A stretch of DNA of 64,000 bases. Origin: an uncultured Aquimarina sp. Its GTDB lineage: Bacteria > Bacteroidota > Bacteroidia > Flavobacteriales > Flavobacteriaceae. Location: the NCBI RefSeq assembly GCF_947496855.1, contig NZ_CANMED010000001.1:1240001-1304000 (forward strand), read 5' to 3'. The translations under genes were made by a program, and so were the position numbers. Shown piece by piece: positions 46,425-55,316 of the stretch. Numbering within the stretch: position 1 is the first letter of the stretch; each line of letters starts with the position of its first letter. The notes under the pieces were generated by a model. The model ran no database searches. It saw nothing but the letters and a program-made list of their open reading frames with translations, and was not told the DNA's origin.

Positions 46425-47123
46425 TTAATTATTTATGTAGTTTTGTAATTCTACAATTTTATCTGGCGTATTAAAAACACCTCCGTAATATGAAGTTACA
46501 GTTGCCGAAGTCTCATCCTTAATACCTCTAGAAGAAACACATAAATGTTTTGCATCTATAATAACGGCAACATCTTCTGTGTTTAGAATCTGTTTAAGCT
46601 CGGTTGCTATTTGGTTTGTCAATCGTTCTTGTACTTGAGGACGTTTAGCAAAATATTGCACAATACGATTAAGTTTTGATAACCCAATAACTTTGCCTGA
46701 CGAAATATATGCCACATGTGCTTTACCTATGATTGGTACAAAATGATGTTCACAGTTAGAATAAAATGTGATGTTTTTTTCTACAAGCATCTGATTATAC
46801 TGATACTTATTATCAAATAACGCTACTTTAGGTTTATTCTTAGGATCTAATCCTGAAAAAATCTCCTCAATATACATTTTGGCTACCCGATTAGGTGTCC
46901 CTCTAAGGGAATCATCTGTTAAATCCAATCCCATCACATCCATAATCTCTGAAAACAAATGAGCTATACGTTCTTTTTTTTCTGTATCAGACATATCAAA
47001 AGCACCTTTCTTCATTGGAGTCTCAAGACCTGTACTAATATGATCGTCACCTATATCATCAATAGAAAAACCTTTTAAATTATATCCATTAGATTTTAGT
47101 AATGTTTCTGTTCCTACTTTCAT
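46425..47123 (-). CDS. folE: GTP cyclohydrolase I
   Basis: A 232-residue enzyme that converts GTP to dihydroneopterin triphosphate, the first step of folate synthesis. The zinc ligands are Cys124 and His127 in SNCEHHFVP and Cys195 in AKHLCVSSRG. RPQVQERL, with the GTP-contact residues, follows in the expected order. The N-terminal ~45 residues are a less conserved extension. It is the first gene of a three-gene operon beside photolyases. Folate (MTHF) is an antenna of several photolyases, which explains the context. Confidence 0.95.
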   Translation of the reverse strand: MKVGTETLLKSNGYNLKGFSIDDIGDDHISTGLETPMKKGAFDMSDTEKKERIAHLFSEIMDVMGLDLTDDSLRGTPNRVAKMYIEEIFSGLDPKNKPKVALFDNKYQYNQMLVEKNITFYSNCEHHFVPIIGKAHVAYISSGKVIGLSKLNRIVQYFAKRPQVQERLTNQIATELKQILNTEDVAVIIDAKHLCVSSRGIKDETSATVTSYYGGVFNTPDKIVELQNYINN

Positions 47124-47222
47124 TCGATTCTTTATTGTATCTGAAGATGTAGTTAATTTTTCTACAGAAATATCTGAAAGAAAATCTAAACATCATCCAC
47201 GTGATTAATATACTTACAGAAT

Positions 47223-47230
47223 CAAAGCTA
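47223..47230 (-). promoter_or_regulatory. Candidate -7 element of the folE operon
   Basis: TAGCTTTG on the minus strand matches TAnnTTTG about 100 bp before folE. There is no TTTG at -33; instead the inverted-repeat operator begins 6 bp upstream, as expected for an activator-dependent promoter. Confidence 0.45.
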
Positions 47231-47235
47231 CGTAA

Positions 47236-47267
47236 TTGTTTAACTTTTTACACTATTAGTTAAACAA
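47236..47267. promoter_or_regulatory. Operator copy 2: TTGTTTAAC-N14-GTTAAACAA
   Basis: Arms at 47236-47244 and 47259-47267 are identical in sequence and spacing to the copy at 45254-45285, while the 14-bp spacer differs. It lies upstream of folE. Confidence 0.85.
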
Positions 47268-47274
47268 AAATTAA

Positions 47275-47292
47275 CATAATAAATTTATTATG
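47275..47292. promoter_or_regulatory. 18-bp perfect palindrome
   Basis: CATAATAAATTTATTATG reads the same on both strands and lies 7 bp from operator copy 2, in the divergent region between folE and the M61 peptidase gene. It is a candidate second regulator site, though AT-rich palindromes can arise by chance. Confidence 0.45.
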
Positions 47293-47352
47293 CGCCTAAA
47301 CCAAGTGATTTCCCAACTCTTTTAGCGTTACAATCAATTTCCTTTACTAATA

Positions 47353-47383
47353 TTTGTGCAATTAAGAGTTTGTTGTATTTTTG
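47353..47383 (+). promoter_or_regulatory. Promoter upstream of the M61 peptidase gene
   Basis: TTTG (47353-47356), a 19-bp spacer and TATTTTTG (47376-47383) form a full-consensus promoter. It implies a 5' leader of about 140 nt before the ATG at 47533. Confidence 0.65.
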
Positions 47384-47532
47384 ACTTCTGTTATGTTTTT
47401 AAAAATTTAATTTTTTCAAATCATTTCAGGCCCCATAAACATTTCGAACTTTCCTAATTGCGCTTCGGTAACTAATTATTTTTAATTTTACCGATTATAA
47501 GAGCACGAATCTTTTAACCAAAACTACTATTA

Positions 47533-49341
47533 ATGAAATCTTTTCGATTTTTTCTTTTTGTTTTATTTCTTTTTGTTTTTCAATCCGGGTATACTCAGGT
47601 AAGAAATGAATACCAAATTTCTTTTAAAAATGCTGTACATCATGAAGCTCAGATTGAAGCTGTGTTTACTAATTTGGAGAGTGGCACTATTTCTCTAAGA
47701 ATGAGCAGAACTTCTCCTGGTAGATATGCACTTCATGAATTTGCGAAAAATGTATACGATGTTAAAATCACAGATAGTAAAGGTAAAGATGTAACTGTAA
47801 CAAGACCTAACCCACATCAATGGGATGTTTCTGGACATGATGGAACTCTTAATGTATCATACACATTGTTTGCTAACAGAGGAGACGGCACTTATTCACA
47901 GATAGATGAAACTCATGCACATCTTAATATACCGGCGACTTTTATGTACATCCCTACTTTAAAGGATCGTCCGGTACAAGTAACATACTTAGTTAGAGAA
48001 GATCTAAACTGGAAAGTAGCAACACAAATGATACCATTAGGTGGCAACAAGTTTTTAGCTCCTAGCCTTCAATATTTCATGGACAGCCCCGCACAGATAA
48101 GTAACCATACTGTTAAAGAATTCAAAGTTGCCTCTGGAGGAACTGAATACACAATAAAGTTAGCATTACTTCATCAAGGCACGGAGGAAGAAGCTGATCA
48201 ATATTTCGAACAGATTAAAAAGATTGTTGAGCAAGAAAAAGCAGTTTTCGGTGATTATCCTAATTTTGATTATGGAGAATATACATTCCTAGCAAGTTAT
48301 ATGCCTCAAGTATCTGGAGATGGAATGGAACATCGCAATTCTACTGTATTAACAAACACAAGAAGTCTCGCAGATGGAGGAATGGAAAAAAATATTGGTA
48401 CTGTTGCTCATGAGTTTTTTCACGCTTGGAATGTAGAACGTATTCGCCCTATCTCACTAGAACCTTTTGATTTTGAAGAAGCAAATATGTCTGGTGAATT
48501 ATGGTTTGCAGAAGGCTTTACGAGCTACTACACAAATCTTATACTTTGCAGAGCTGGTATTATAACACAAGATCAATATATAGAAAGCTTGAGTAAAACG
48601 TACAATTATGTTTGGAACTCTCCTGCCCTACAATATTTCAATCCTATAGAGATGAGTTTTCAAGCTCCTTTTGTTGATGCAGCTACATCTGTAGACCCTA
48701 TAAATAGAGATAATACGTTTGTCTCTTATTATTCATACGGAAGTATGTTAGGCCTTGCATTAGATTTATCCTTAAGAGACAAAGATGATTTAAACTTAGA
48801 TGACTACCTAAAATTACTTTGGACCAAATATGGAAAAACAGAAATACCATATACAATTGAGAATTTGTTTTTTACATTGAGAGAATACGCCGGAGAATCT
48901 TTTGCAGATGACTTCTTTGAGAAGTATATTTTTGACAGTCAAACTCCTGACTTTAAAAAACTATTAGGATCTGTGGCTATTTACCCAAAAACAAATAGCA
49001 AAGAATCTTATTTAGGTGTAGAAATAGAATTTAACGAAGATGATAATGCAGTGATATCGAAATATGTAAAGAAAGGCACTCCTGCCTATACTGTCGGTTT
49101 AGAAAAAGGGGATGTAATTGTAGCAATCGATAATCAATCTTTTTCTGAAATAGATCAATTCAACGAGGTTTTAAAAAAATACAAACCTGCTAAAAAAGCA
49201 ACTATTGTTTATAGAAGATTAAATAAGGAGAAAAAAGTACTTGTTAAGTTTGGTGTTAACCCTCAAGTAGAGATAACTCAATTCTCTAAGCCTAGTAAAA
49301 AAGCTTTACTAAAAAGAGAAAACTGGCTAAAAGCTAGATAA
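47533..49341 (+). CDS. M61-family metallopeptidase with PDZ domain
   Basis: A 602-residue secreted peptidase of the glycyl aminopeptidase family. A signal peptide ends near residue 21. An N-terminal beta domain is followed by the catalytic zinc site HEFFH (His293, Glu294, His297) and Glu327 in ELWFAEGFTSYY. A PDZ domain (about 505-570, YLGVEIEF... KGTPAYTVGLEKGDVIVAI) probably guides substrates. It is monocistronic with a strong terminator, convergent with the T6SS block. Confidence 0.93.
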   Translation: MKSFRFFLFVLFLFVFQSGYTQVRNEYQISFKNAVHHEAQIEAVFTNLESGTISLRMSRTSPGRYALHEFAKNVYDVKITDSKGKDVTVTRPNPHQWDVSGHDGTLNVSYTLFANRGDGTYSQIDETHAHLNIPATFMYIPTLKDRPVQVTYLVREDLNWKVATQMIPLGGNKFLAPSLQYFMDSPAQISNHTVKEFKVASGGTEYTIKLALLHQGTEEEADQYFEQIKKIVEQEKAVFGDYPNFDYGEYTFLASYMPQVSGDGMEHRNSTVLTNTRSLADGGMEKNIGTVAHEFFHAWNVERIRPISLEPFDFEEANMSGELWFAEGFTSYYTNLILCRAGIITQDQYIESLSKTYNYVWNSPALQYFNPIEMSFQAPFVDAATSVDPINRDNTFVSYYSYGSMLGLALDLSLRDKDDLNLDDYLKLLWTKYGKTEIPYTIENLFFTLREYAGESFADDFFEKYIFDSQTPDFKKLLGSVAIYPKTNSKESYLGVEIEFNEDDNAVISKYVKKGTPAYTVGLEKGDVIVAIDNQSFSEIDQFNEVLKKYKPAKKATIVYRRLNKEKKVLVKFGVNPQVEITQFSKPSKKALLKRENWLKAR

Positions 49342-49363
49342 AATATTATTTATAAATATTACC

Positions 49364-49403
49364 AAAAAAGGTGCGCGATTAAAAAAATCACGCACCTTTT
49401 TTA
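49364..49403. terminator. Bidirectional terminator between M61 gene and tssO
   Basis: AAAAAAGGTGCG pairs with CGCACCTTTTTT (49364-49375 with 49391-49402), with an inner GAT/ATC pairing. It ends both convergent transcripts. Confidence 0.9.
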
Positions 49404-49456
49404 ATAATTCTAGTTTTATTTGACCGTGTGAATTTTCGATTCACCCAGTTCACTTA

Positions 49457-49978
49457 TTACCTTGATCTAGATGCTCTGCATAAATCTAAATCACTCTTAG
49501 CTCTTTCTAATTGATCTCTTGTCTCTCTCAATGCGGTCTTATACTCTTCTAGCTTCTTAAATTCTTTCTCTTGTTTAGACAGCAAAGCTTTCATCTCTTT
49601 TATCTGCCTATAAGAACTAACAATATTAACATACATCTTGTATTGATAGGTTGTATCATTAGGATCAATTGTTTCACTTAGGTCACCTATCTCCGATTCT
49701 AAAGATCTGTTTATATAATATAAATCCTCTTCCTTATCAGGTCTATTAAGAGAATCAATCAATTTTTCTATTTTAAACATTCCCTTAGAAAAATCTTTTT
49801 GAAATTTCATATTTCTTTCTACTGAAGCAGAACGCTCTCGCAAAACTTCATTCTCCTTAAGAGGAACTCTATCAAAATCAAAAAAGAATGCTGTAACGAT
49901 TAATGCGACTGTAAATAAAAATAGTAAGGCAAACTTTAAAACACTATTTCTTCTTTCTTTACTGTTTTTTGGTTTCAT
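49457..49978 (-). CDS. tssO: T6SS subtype iii membrane protein TssO
   Basis: A 173-residue protein with one N-terminal transmembrane helix (about 14-31) and a long periplasmic coiled coil (about 40-168, ending KEFKKLEEYKTALRETRDQ). This layout matches TssO, which with TssN, TssP, TssQ and TssR replaces the TssJLM membrane complex in Bacteroidota T6SS. It is the last gene of the minus-strand T6SS operon, 27 bp after tssK. Coiled coils are not very diagnostic, so the name leans on context. Confidence 0.78.
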   Translation of the reverse strand: MKPKNSKERRNSVLKFALLFLFTVALIVTAFFFDFDRVPLKENEVLRERSASVERNMKFQKDFSKGMFKIEKLIDSLNRPDKEEDLYYINRSLESEIGDLSETIDPNDTTYQYKMYVNIVSSYRQIKEMKALLSKQEKEFKKLEEYKTALRETRDQLERAKSDLDLCRASRSR

Positions 49979-50005
49979 TTCTGTAAATTATAATTTAAAC
50001 ACACA

Positions 50006-51163
50006 TTAATCTAATAAGAAACTGCGTCTGTTTTTAACATCTGGTTTCGCAATAACTTCTTCCTTTACAAATATATTAGAATCTGATTTTTTACCAATAT
50101 AATCAAGCTCATTTAATTTTTTAAATAATGAAAGCATTAATTTTGTAAAACTTGAAACATTATGCAGAGCCTTGTTAATATCTGTATGCTGATATTCTAG
50201 ATCCATCATTTCTATCAATACATTCTCAAAAGCTCCTTGATTAAGATCACACCAATCCGATAAATAATTTAATAACTCTTCTTTTCCTGTACCCACATAA
50301 ACATCCATATTATTTTTAATTACCCTAGCAAGCGACATTAGTTTGGTAATCATAGTAACTGGTGGAAGATGCCTATCATACAATCTAAACTCCGGTAACA
50401 TTCCTCCCAGATATTGCAAAGTACTCTGTGTAAGTGTTAACACCATCGTTGCAAGTTCATTAGATTGCTTTTTCTGATAAATCTTCTGGATAATATTCAT
50501 AGAATATTTCTCTATAGCATTAAAAAATGTATGTATTTCCGTATAGATATATCTAAGATCCTGATGACTTTGGATAGAGACACATGGTGGAATAAAATCT
50601 TCTGCTAAAGACGCTACCCCATCGTGAAACTCAATCTTACCAATAGTAATATGATGCTTTCCAAATTCTTCTTCATTAGCTTCTGCCATATTAATAACAC
50701 TAAGACCGTATTCTGGTAATACATTTGGATGCCTTGGTGGCTCTTCTTCTGGATCCGCATCTCCTACCGGAATTCTACCATAAGGATCTACGCTAAGCAC
50801 TATATAACATTCCTCCTCAGTACGATTAATCTTATATTCCGTATTAATTATACTCCCTTTTTGCTCTAGCGAAGAAGATATTTCTGGAGTAATATTTATT
50901 ATATATCCGCCTTTAGTTATAGCCCTGCATCTATTAAGCTGCACTTTTATAGTATCTTGACCATCCATAGAAAACGCCATATCCACAGCATCATCACCTA
51001 CTAAATCTGGTAACAGTCCATAATTAATAGCATTAATATCTTTAGAACCTATAAGCTGCGAAAAATTAGTAAATGCATTATCTGCTTCAATAAAATGATT
51101 TTTATTGATCTTCATACCGTCAATCCAGTTGACACGATGATGATTTTTATTCGTTAATTCCAT
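50006..51163 (-). CDS. tssK: T6SS baseplate subunit TssK
   Basis: A 385-residue baseplate protein. The start HRVNWIDGMKINKNHFIEADN corresponds to the TssK N-terminal motif (VxWxEGMxLxPQHF in other systems), and the beta-sandwich then helical bundle order fits. TssK links the baseplate to the membrane complex. It is preceded by tssP (4-bp gap) and followed by tssO. Confidence 0.88.
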   Translation of the reverse strand: MELTNKNHHRVNWIDGMKINKNHFIEADNAFTNFSQLIGSKDINAINYGLLPDLVGDDAVDMAFSMDGQDTIKVQLNRCRAITKGGYIINITPEISSSLEQKGSIINTEYKINRTEEECYIVLSVDPYGRIPVGDADPEEEPPRHPNVLPEYGLSVINMAEANEEEFGKHHITIGKIEFHDGVASLAEDFIPPCVSIQSHQDLRYIYTEIHTFFNAIEKYSMNIIQKIYQKKQSNELATMVLTLTQSTLQYLGGMLPEFRLYDRHLPPVTMITKLMSLARVIKNNMDVYVGTGKEELLNYLSDWCDLNQGAFENVLIEMMDLEYQHTDINKALHNVSSFTKLMLSLFKKLNELDYIGKKSDSNIFVKEEVIAKPDVKNRRSFLLD

Positions 51164-51167
51164 CCTT

Positions 51168-52157
51168 TTAAAATATGCTTGTTTTAGAATATTTCAGTAC
51201 AATATTCTTTATACAATTGTTATCCTCTCGGGTTAACTCTAATTCTTTTATTTTAATACCCTTTCCTTTTATTTTCTCACAAAACTCTATAAAAGTAGTT
51301 CGCTTTCTGTTTACGATTATTGGTAAATCAAGGTTTCTACATAGATAATCCTTAAAATCATTAACACTTGCTTTCTTTGTTGAAACAAGGATAAGCTTAG
51401 CTTTAAATGACTTTTCGTTTATAAAAGGAGCTTTGAACTCTTCTACAGGATCAGTATTTATTTGACTATCTTCTTCTGGATCCTCAGGAATTAAAGAAGT
51501 TTGTCTAACTACTGTCTCATCTTGACGAACTCTTACTTCTTTCTTAGGTAATACTATCACACTTGCGGTTGTAGCATATTTAAGTTCCCCATTAGGAATT
51601 AACGTTATTGTTTTCTTACCTTCAGTATTATAAACATATTCAGGGTTTTGCTCTTTAGAAGTACCTCCTACAGCATCTTCAAAATTCCATTCCCAAGATT
51701 TTGCTTCTAACGTATTGTCTTTCACTTTCAATTTTTCTCCTACTCTTATTGTTGGTGTAAGTATCTTAAACTTCGCCTTCTTTAAAGGATCTAAAACTTC
51801 TTTTTTCTCTAAAATGGTAATAGTCTCAATTCTAGGGCATTTACCGTTAACAATCAAAGAAATAGTATACTCTCCAGGCTTCTTGAAAGTATGAAAAAGT
51901 TTTCTTCTAGAATCCGTAGCAGTACTATCTCCAAAATTCCATTTCCACTCCAACGCTCCTATTGTTTTATCTTCAAACTCAATAGACTCATCTACTCTAG
52001 CTTCCTTTTTACTGTAAGAAAAATCTATAATTTCGCAAGGAACGTAATTAACGTATTTAAACGCAAAAACCGTCGCTGTTACTAGTATTGTTATGATAAA
52101 AAACAACACTACACTTTTATCCATATGATAATTTGTTGTACTACTTGATGTTTTCAT
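51168..52157 (-). CDS. tssP: T6SS subtype iii membrane protein TssP with PKD domains
   Basis: A 329-residue protein with a single N-terminal transmembrane helix (about 14-32) and two periplasmic PKD domains. These show the hallmark WxWNFGDS at about 66-73 and WEWNFED around 149-155. A C-terminal domain follows (about 250-329). The design matches TssP of the Bacteroidota T6SS membrane complex. It sits between tssF and tssK. Confidence 0.78.
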   Translation of the reverse strand: MKTSSSTTNYHMDKSVVLFFIITILVTATVFAFKYVNYVPCEIIDFSYSKKEARVDESIEFEDKTIGALEWKWNFGDSTATDSRRKLFHTFKKPGEYTISLIVNGKCPRIETITILEKKEVLDPLKKAKFKILTPTIRVGEKLKVKDNTLEAKSWEWNFEDAVGGTSKEQNPEYVYNTEGKKTITLIPNGELKYATTASVIVLPKKEVRVRQDETVVRQTSLIPEDPEEDSQINTDPVEEFKAPFINEKSFKAKLILVSTKKASVNDFKDYLCRNLDLPIIVNRKRTTFIEFCEKIKGKGIKIKELELTREDNNCIKNIVLKYSKTSIF

Positions 52158-52182
52158 TACTTATTGTTTTCAAAAAATATAA

Positions 52183-54018
52183 TTAATCTACTACTGTAAT
52201 CTTATATGGAAAAACATTCAGTGATTGCTGTTCCAAAATAGATAAAATATTACTTTTTAAAGAATCCCACTCCTCAGACGAAGTTTTTTCTTCTTTGTTG
52301 GTTAAAAGCATAACTTCGATACAAGGAATAAGCCCCTTAGAAATATGAATATCCGTTTTAAAACCTTTAGATACTTTTACTTCCTGTACTTTACTACTGC
52401 ATAATTCATAACAAAGTGCTTTTACGTCTTCTTTAGTAACGATCCGGTTTCTAGACAACAAAGCCCTTCGATATGCATTAAGCCTTTCTTCCATTCCTAG
52501 GTTATTCTTACCTTGAAATGTAGAAGTTAGAAACATGCTCCCTTTTTGTTTTAGGTCAGTCCCTTGATAAATATTTAGTGAATTACCTGATTTAATCTGA
52601 TTAGCATCTTCACCATTCGTTACCCAATATTCTACCAAAAGCGTATCCTTTTTCTTATAAGGTTTTACTGAAATGTAATTTGTCTCTTCCGATGATTTTT
52701 TCATATCAGACACCTTCTTTTCTAATAAAGAAATATTCTGATTTAGCTCGTTTATATTGGATTGCAAAAAATCGTTTCCAAAAAAGGAAAAAGAAGCACT
52801 TTCATCTTTTAATAATTCAATCAAATGTATTAAGTACTCTCGCGCCTTTCTGTAATCCAATTTACTTACATTATCTCTTCTAATAACATAAGTACCTTTA
52901 TCATCTACTGAAGAATCATTTTCCCTTAACCTATACTCCTTTCCCGAAGTATTAGAAATCGATTTTATGTCAAGGAACAATTCCTGTGTACTTATTGGTA
53001 CAATATCTATATAATCCTTTAGCTGATATGAAATACTTTCCCATTTTCTGTTTAGAGCAGGAAAAGCATTGAATGTACAATAAACACTTTCTAAAACTGA
53101 ATCATCAATAATCCTTGGAAATTCAATCTTAATCCAACTAAAATCAGCCAAATCATCATGATCCTTCTGATTTATAAAGTTAGAAAATTCTTCTGGCATT
53201 TTAGCCTTGGAGCTTAATGAAATATTTGATTTTACAGAAATAAAGTGTTTTTTATACAGCTTACTTATCTGCTGTTCTATATTTCTGGTTTTATTAGGCT
53301 TATAATCAAATATAGACTCTAGATTTATCCGTCTTGAAACATTACTATTATAATACCCCGGAAAAACATCTACTAATTTACCATCAATATAGAAATTTGC
53401 ATTTTTAAGATGATGATAGAAAAGTTCATTTTCCTGCACATCTAACAATTCAAAGTAAAAGGATACATCCTTTAATGTAATTTTTTCGTGTTCAGATGAA
53501 ACGCCTAAATATAATGTAGAATTTGGCAATGAACCTCCTTTGTTTAAGGACAAAGAGCTTATCGTCTTCCTTTTACCTTCTAATTCAAAAATCTTATCTC
53601 CGCATATCATACGACTGATAGTAGCATCAACTAATTCATTTTTCTGAATTGGAGAAAAATATATGTTTTTAAGTTCAGTACTAGCATTCTTTGTCTTTAC
53701 TTTTTTCTTGTAATACAATAAATGCTCTGGGGTGATGGTCGATTTTTTCTCAATAGGTTCTGAATAAATTATTCCATGTGCGGGACGCGATCCGTATAAA
53801 GTTTCTGGAGTCATTAACTGAATCAATCGCTCTGTTATTCGGGTCTGAGAATTATCAATTTCACCAGAAATTTTTTCTATTTCCGAAGCACAAGCGCCAA
53901 TAAGAAGAGATACAACAGGATCAAAAGAACTTTCTATTTCATTAGGAGAAACTCCCCAAAGAGAAGCAGCCTTTTTGATCATTCTGTTTTTAATCTGAAC
54001 TTTATTTTCTAAACCCAT
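52183..54018 (-). CDS. tssF: T6SS baseplate subunit TssF
   Basis: A 611-residue baseplate wedge protein. The TssF opening is present: a helical N-terminus, then RLIQLMTPETLYGSRPAHGI around residues 59-78, equivalent to the P-x-P-S motif region of TssF. The start at 54018 is chosen because an AAAAGGG ribosome site precedes it and the upstream in-frame ATG at 54066 lies inside tssE. tssE stops 9 bp before. With TssG and TssE it forms the baseplate wedge. Confidence 0.88.
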   Translation of the reverse strand: MGLENKVQIKNRMIKKAASLWGVSPNEIESSFDPVVSLLIGACASEIEKISGEIDNSQTRITERLIQLMTPETLYGSRPAHGIIYSEPIEKKSTITPEHLLYYKKKVKTKNASTELKNIYFSPIQKNELVDATISRMICGDKIFELEGKRKTISSLSLNKGGSLPNSTLYLGVSSEHEKITLKDVSFYFELLDVQENELFYHHLKNANFYIDGKLVDVFPGYYNSNVSRRINLESIFDYKPNKTRNIEQQISKLYKKHFISVKSNISLSSKAKMPEEFSNFINQKDHDDLADFSWIKIEFPRIIDDSVLESVYCTFNAFPALNRKWESISYQLKDYIDIVPISTQELFLDIKSISNTSGKEYRLRENDSSVDDKGTYVIRRDNVSKLDYRKAREYLIHLIELLKDESASFSFFGNDFLQSNINELNQNISLLEKKVSDMKKSSEETNYISVKPYKKKDTLLVEYWVTNGEDANQIKSGNSLNIYQGTDLKQKGSMFLTSTFQGKNNLGMEERLNAYRRALLSRNRIVTKEDVKALCYELCSSKVQEVKVSKGFKTDIHISKGLIPCIEVMLLTNKEEKTSSEEWDSLKSNILSILEQQSLNVFPYKITVVD

Positions 54019-54026
54019 AAACCCTT

Positions 54027-54458
54027 TTAAAATGAAAGTGGAGCTATATAAAACCTTTCCAGGCAAGAGAATTGTTCATTAGTCCTACTAACAATACCGT
54101 TCACTTTTATTTCTACACGTTTCTTAATTCTATTTAAACTTCCTCTATTTTTAAATTCCTCCTGCTTTATAACAACGTCTACAGTTACCTTTTTTAGTCT
54201 TTTTTCTTGAGAAACAATGCTTTCTACTAAAGACTCAGAAATTGTATTTCTCAATTTATTTGTACTGGTCAGATTATCAAAATCCACATTCCAGATAGAA
54301 CATCCAAATGACTCATCAAAAGTACATTCACCAAAATATGATGTCGTAATCAAATGAATATAACCAATAATAGATTGTGTAAGATCACAATTCTCAATTT
54401 CCTTATTTTTAATAATTTTAAAAGTATCTAAAGGCAATTTATAATAAGAAGTAATCAT
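54027..54458 (-). CDS. tssE: T6SS baseplate subunit TssE (gp25-like)
   Basis: A 143-residue gp25-like lysozyme-fold protein that starts sheath polymerisation. The pattern of an N-terminal helix, then GYIHLITTSYFGECTFDESFGCSIW, then a beta-rich C-terminus with VDVVIK fits this family; the stretch is cited in part. The start at 54458 is preferred to an in-frame ATG at 54542, which would add a 28-residue hydrophobic-basic leader not found in the family. It is the first gene of the minus-strand T6SS operon. Confidence 0.83.
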   Translation of the reverse strand: MITSYYKLPLDTFKIIKNKEIENCDLTQSIIGYIHLITTSYFGECTFDESFGCSIWNVDFDNLTSTNKLRNTISESLVESIVSQEKRLKKVTVDVVIKQEEFKNRGSLNRIKKRVEIKVNGIVSRTNEQFSCLERFYIAPLSF

Positions 54459-54633
54459 AAATAATAATTTGTGTACTTTAATAAACTTTGTTAGCAAATG
54501 CAATTTAATAAACATTTTATTTATCAGCACTTCATAATTCAATAAACTAACTAAAAAAATAACAATCTTTTATTTTCTTATTTTATTTTAGTGTTATCAA
54601 CACATGAAGAGTAGAAAATAACCATAAGTTTTT

Positions 54634-54641
54634 TATATTTG
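54634..54641 (+). promoter_or_regulatory. Candidate -7 element of the plus-strand T6SS operon
   Basis: TATATTTG matches TAnnTTTG 19 bp before the lipoprotein start codon. The gap 54459-54660 is a divergent promoter region for the two T6SS transcripts. Confidence 0.5.
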
Positions 54642-54660
54642 TGTAAATTTTATTTTTCAA

Positions 54661-55284
54661 ATGAACACACTTTACAAAACATTCTTTTTATTTATTATCA
54701 TTGTTGGGGCAATGAGTTGTGGGGGTTCTAAAAAAGCAGAACAAGAAGCATTAGCTCAAGCTAGGAGAGATTCTATCGCTTTAGCAAAACAAAATGCCGT
54801 CCTACCTATTCAAAAAAAATATGGAGCTATTCTGGGAATGCCTCCAAAAGAAATAGACAATGTTCCATTGTTCGAATTTATCGATGATTGGATGAATGCT
54901 CCCTATAAACTTGGAGGAAACACTAAAGACGGAATTGATTGTTCTTATTTTACTCAGTATATTTTTCATGATGTATATGGTAATTTAATTGAACGAACTG
55001 CCCAAAAGCAATTCGACGCACCAGACACTAATAAGTTTAAAGGACAACACAATCTTAAACGGGGAGATCTTATATTTTTTAACAACAAAGGATCAGAGTT
55101 TCGCGAAATCACACATGTAGGATTTTATCTTGGTAATGATAGATTTGTTCATTCTACGTCAAGAAGGGGAAATTCTGGAGGAAACGGCGTGCAAATTAGC
55201 AACTTAACTAAACAACCTTGGAAAAGAATGTTTGTTGCTGGAGGAAAAAAACCTAAATTCAGCAACAATACTACCGAAAATTAA
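54661..55284 (+). CDS. NlpC/P60 peptidoglycan hydrolase lipoprotein (possible TssQ-like role)
   Basis: A 207-residue lipoprotein (lipobox AMSC, Cys20) with an Ala/Gln-rich helix and an NlpC/P60 domain (about 65-195). The catalytic cysteine is Cys94 in GIDCSYFTQ, and the histidine is His152 in ITHVGFYLG. It should cleave peptide stems of peptidoglycan under the outer membrane. It is the first gene of the plus-strand T6SS operon, 32 bp before tssG. It may open the wall for the secretion channel, or fill the place of the outer-membrane lipoprotein TssQ. The enzyme call is strong; the T6SS role is context-based. Confidence 0.85.
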   Translation: MNTLYKTFFLFIIIVGAMSCGGSKKAEQEALAQARRDSIALAKQNAVLPIQKKYGAILGMPPKEIDNVPLFEFIDDWMNAPYKLGGNTKDGIDCSYFTQYIFHDVYGNLIERTAQKQFDAPDTNKFKGQHNLKRGDLIFFNNKGSEFREITHVGFYLGNDRFVHSTSRRGNSGGNGVQISNLTKQPWKRMFVAGGKKPKFSNNTTEN

Positions 55285-55316
55285 ACAAAGTAACATTCTT
55301 TACACCAACTAAACGA

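Noticed and set aside
54018..54066. Longer TssF start at 54066
   Set aside because: It would add 16 residues read inside tssE. The ATG at 54018 has a ribosome site and a normal TssF start.
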